NCBI RefSeq assembly: GCF_001945365.1
Contig: NZ_MSTQ01000004.1
Span: forward strand, 415,354-479,353
Origin: Pseudomonas reinekei
GTDB lineage: Bacteria > Pseudomonadota > Gammaproteobacteria > Pseudomonadales > Pseudomonadaceae
Direction: 5' to 3'
Length of the DNA: 64,000 nt
Position 1 is the first letter of the stretch, and every line of letters begins with the position of its first letter. A program made the translations under genes and the position numbers. Under the pieces are notes generated by a model that did no database searches, was not told the origin of the DNA, and worked only from the letters and a program-made list of their open reading frames with translations. Of the stretch, positions 63,882 through 64,000 are shown piece by piece.

Positions 63882-64000
63882 TCAACTGATCCCGGACACG
63901 ACGTTAAGTTTTTTCTCGGCCTGAGCCGGTGGCAGCCCACCATTAAATTGGTGCGGTCGAATCCAGTTGTATCGGTGCATCAAAAAATGGCTGATATCCC
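63882..64000 (-). mobile_element. IS3-family transposase OrfB, C-terminal end (rest outside window)
   Basis: The - strand encodes HRYNWIRPHQFNGGLPPAQA followed by EKKLNVVSGIS and a stop at 63882. This is the usual end of IS3-family integrase-type transposases (YN-RPH---GG--P). The element end, with tgtagtggtcaactgat, lies at about 63874. The rest continues beyond 64000, so its integrity cannot be judged. Confidence 0.85.

Larger units (their letters stand above)
2516..64000. mobile_element. GInt-type genomic island (left end and cargo; right end outside window)
   Basis: Three tyrosine-recombinase-like genes plus a small helical protein gene form one operon at the left edge. This matches the ginABCD organisation that defines GInt islands, whose cargo lies to the right of the operon and whose far end is short and AT-rich. 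No yggL 5' remnant (basic leader with RSRRLRKK-like codons) was found on either strand up to 64000. The island is therefore at least 61 kb, or later insertions have enlarged it. The cargo is dominated by aromatic and amine catabolism, and several IS remnants sit near the right side of the window. Confidence 0.7.

Noticed and set aside
62970..64000. Right end of the GInt island
   Set aside because: No piece of the yggL 5' region could be found here on either strand; the sequence is transposase debris and an IS3 element, so the end lies beyond the window.

Overview
The window looks like a Pseudomonas chromosome. The first 2.5 kb carry a GntR-family regulator divergent from a BenE-type transporter, followed by yggL. 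From about position 2516 to the right edge everything appears to be one genomic island of the GInt type. It begins with a compact, AT-richer four-gene recombination operon (ginABCD, 2577-8980) placed directly in the 5' end of yggL; the rest is cargo. The right end of the island, where the displaced start of yggL should lie, is not in the window.

Cargo, left to right. 9.4-13.5 kb: a decayed chemoreceptor, an MFS carrier, a PuuB-like flavin oxidoreductase and an NTF2-like protein. 14.1-18.8 kb: a LysR regulator divergent from a DHA2-type MFS carrier, then an intact chemoreceptor. 18.8-24.6 kb: three consecutive Rossmann-fold dehydrogenases, an AraC regulator and a spinster-type carrier, with no recognised pathway. 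25.3-30.5 kb: a complete ccaRABCD-type cluster that takes (chloro)catechol to 3-oxoadipate. 30.5-35.4 kb: porin, exported NTF2-like protein, cytochrome c and a Tat-exported NicA2-like flavin amine oxidase, with a FeaR-like regulator. 35.7-40.8 kb: FeaB-like aldehyde dehydrogenase, NIPSNAP protein, MHS-type carrier and OprD porin. 40.9-49.5 kb: the indole-3-acetate (auxin) catabolic operon iacHABICDEFG with divergent iacR. 49.5-50.7 kb: gene fragments. 50.9-57.0 kb: an AraC/OprD/MFS/large hydrolase module. 57.2-58.9 kb: IS1182 and aldehyde dehydrogenase debris. 59.0-63.0 kb: an AraC regulator divergent from an ornithine cyclodeaminase-like gene, RidA and a DadA-like oxidoreductase. 63.2-64.0 kb: transposase remnants, ending in an IS3-family element.

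How the genes may work together. The central 25-50 kb reads as one catabolic route. A porin would admit an arylalkylamine, with tryptamine the best guess. The exported amine oxidase, coupled to cytochrome c, would make the aldehyde. The FeaB-like enzyme would give the arylacetate, Iac enzymes convert indole-3-acetate to catechol, and Cca enzymes can open catechol or a chlorinated catechol. The iac and cca assignments rest on gene order and family motifs. The amine substrate and the links between modules are inference.
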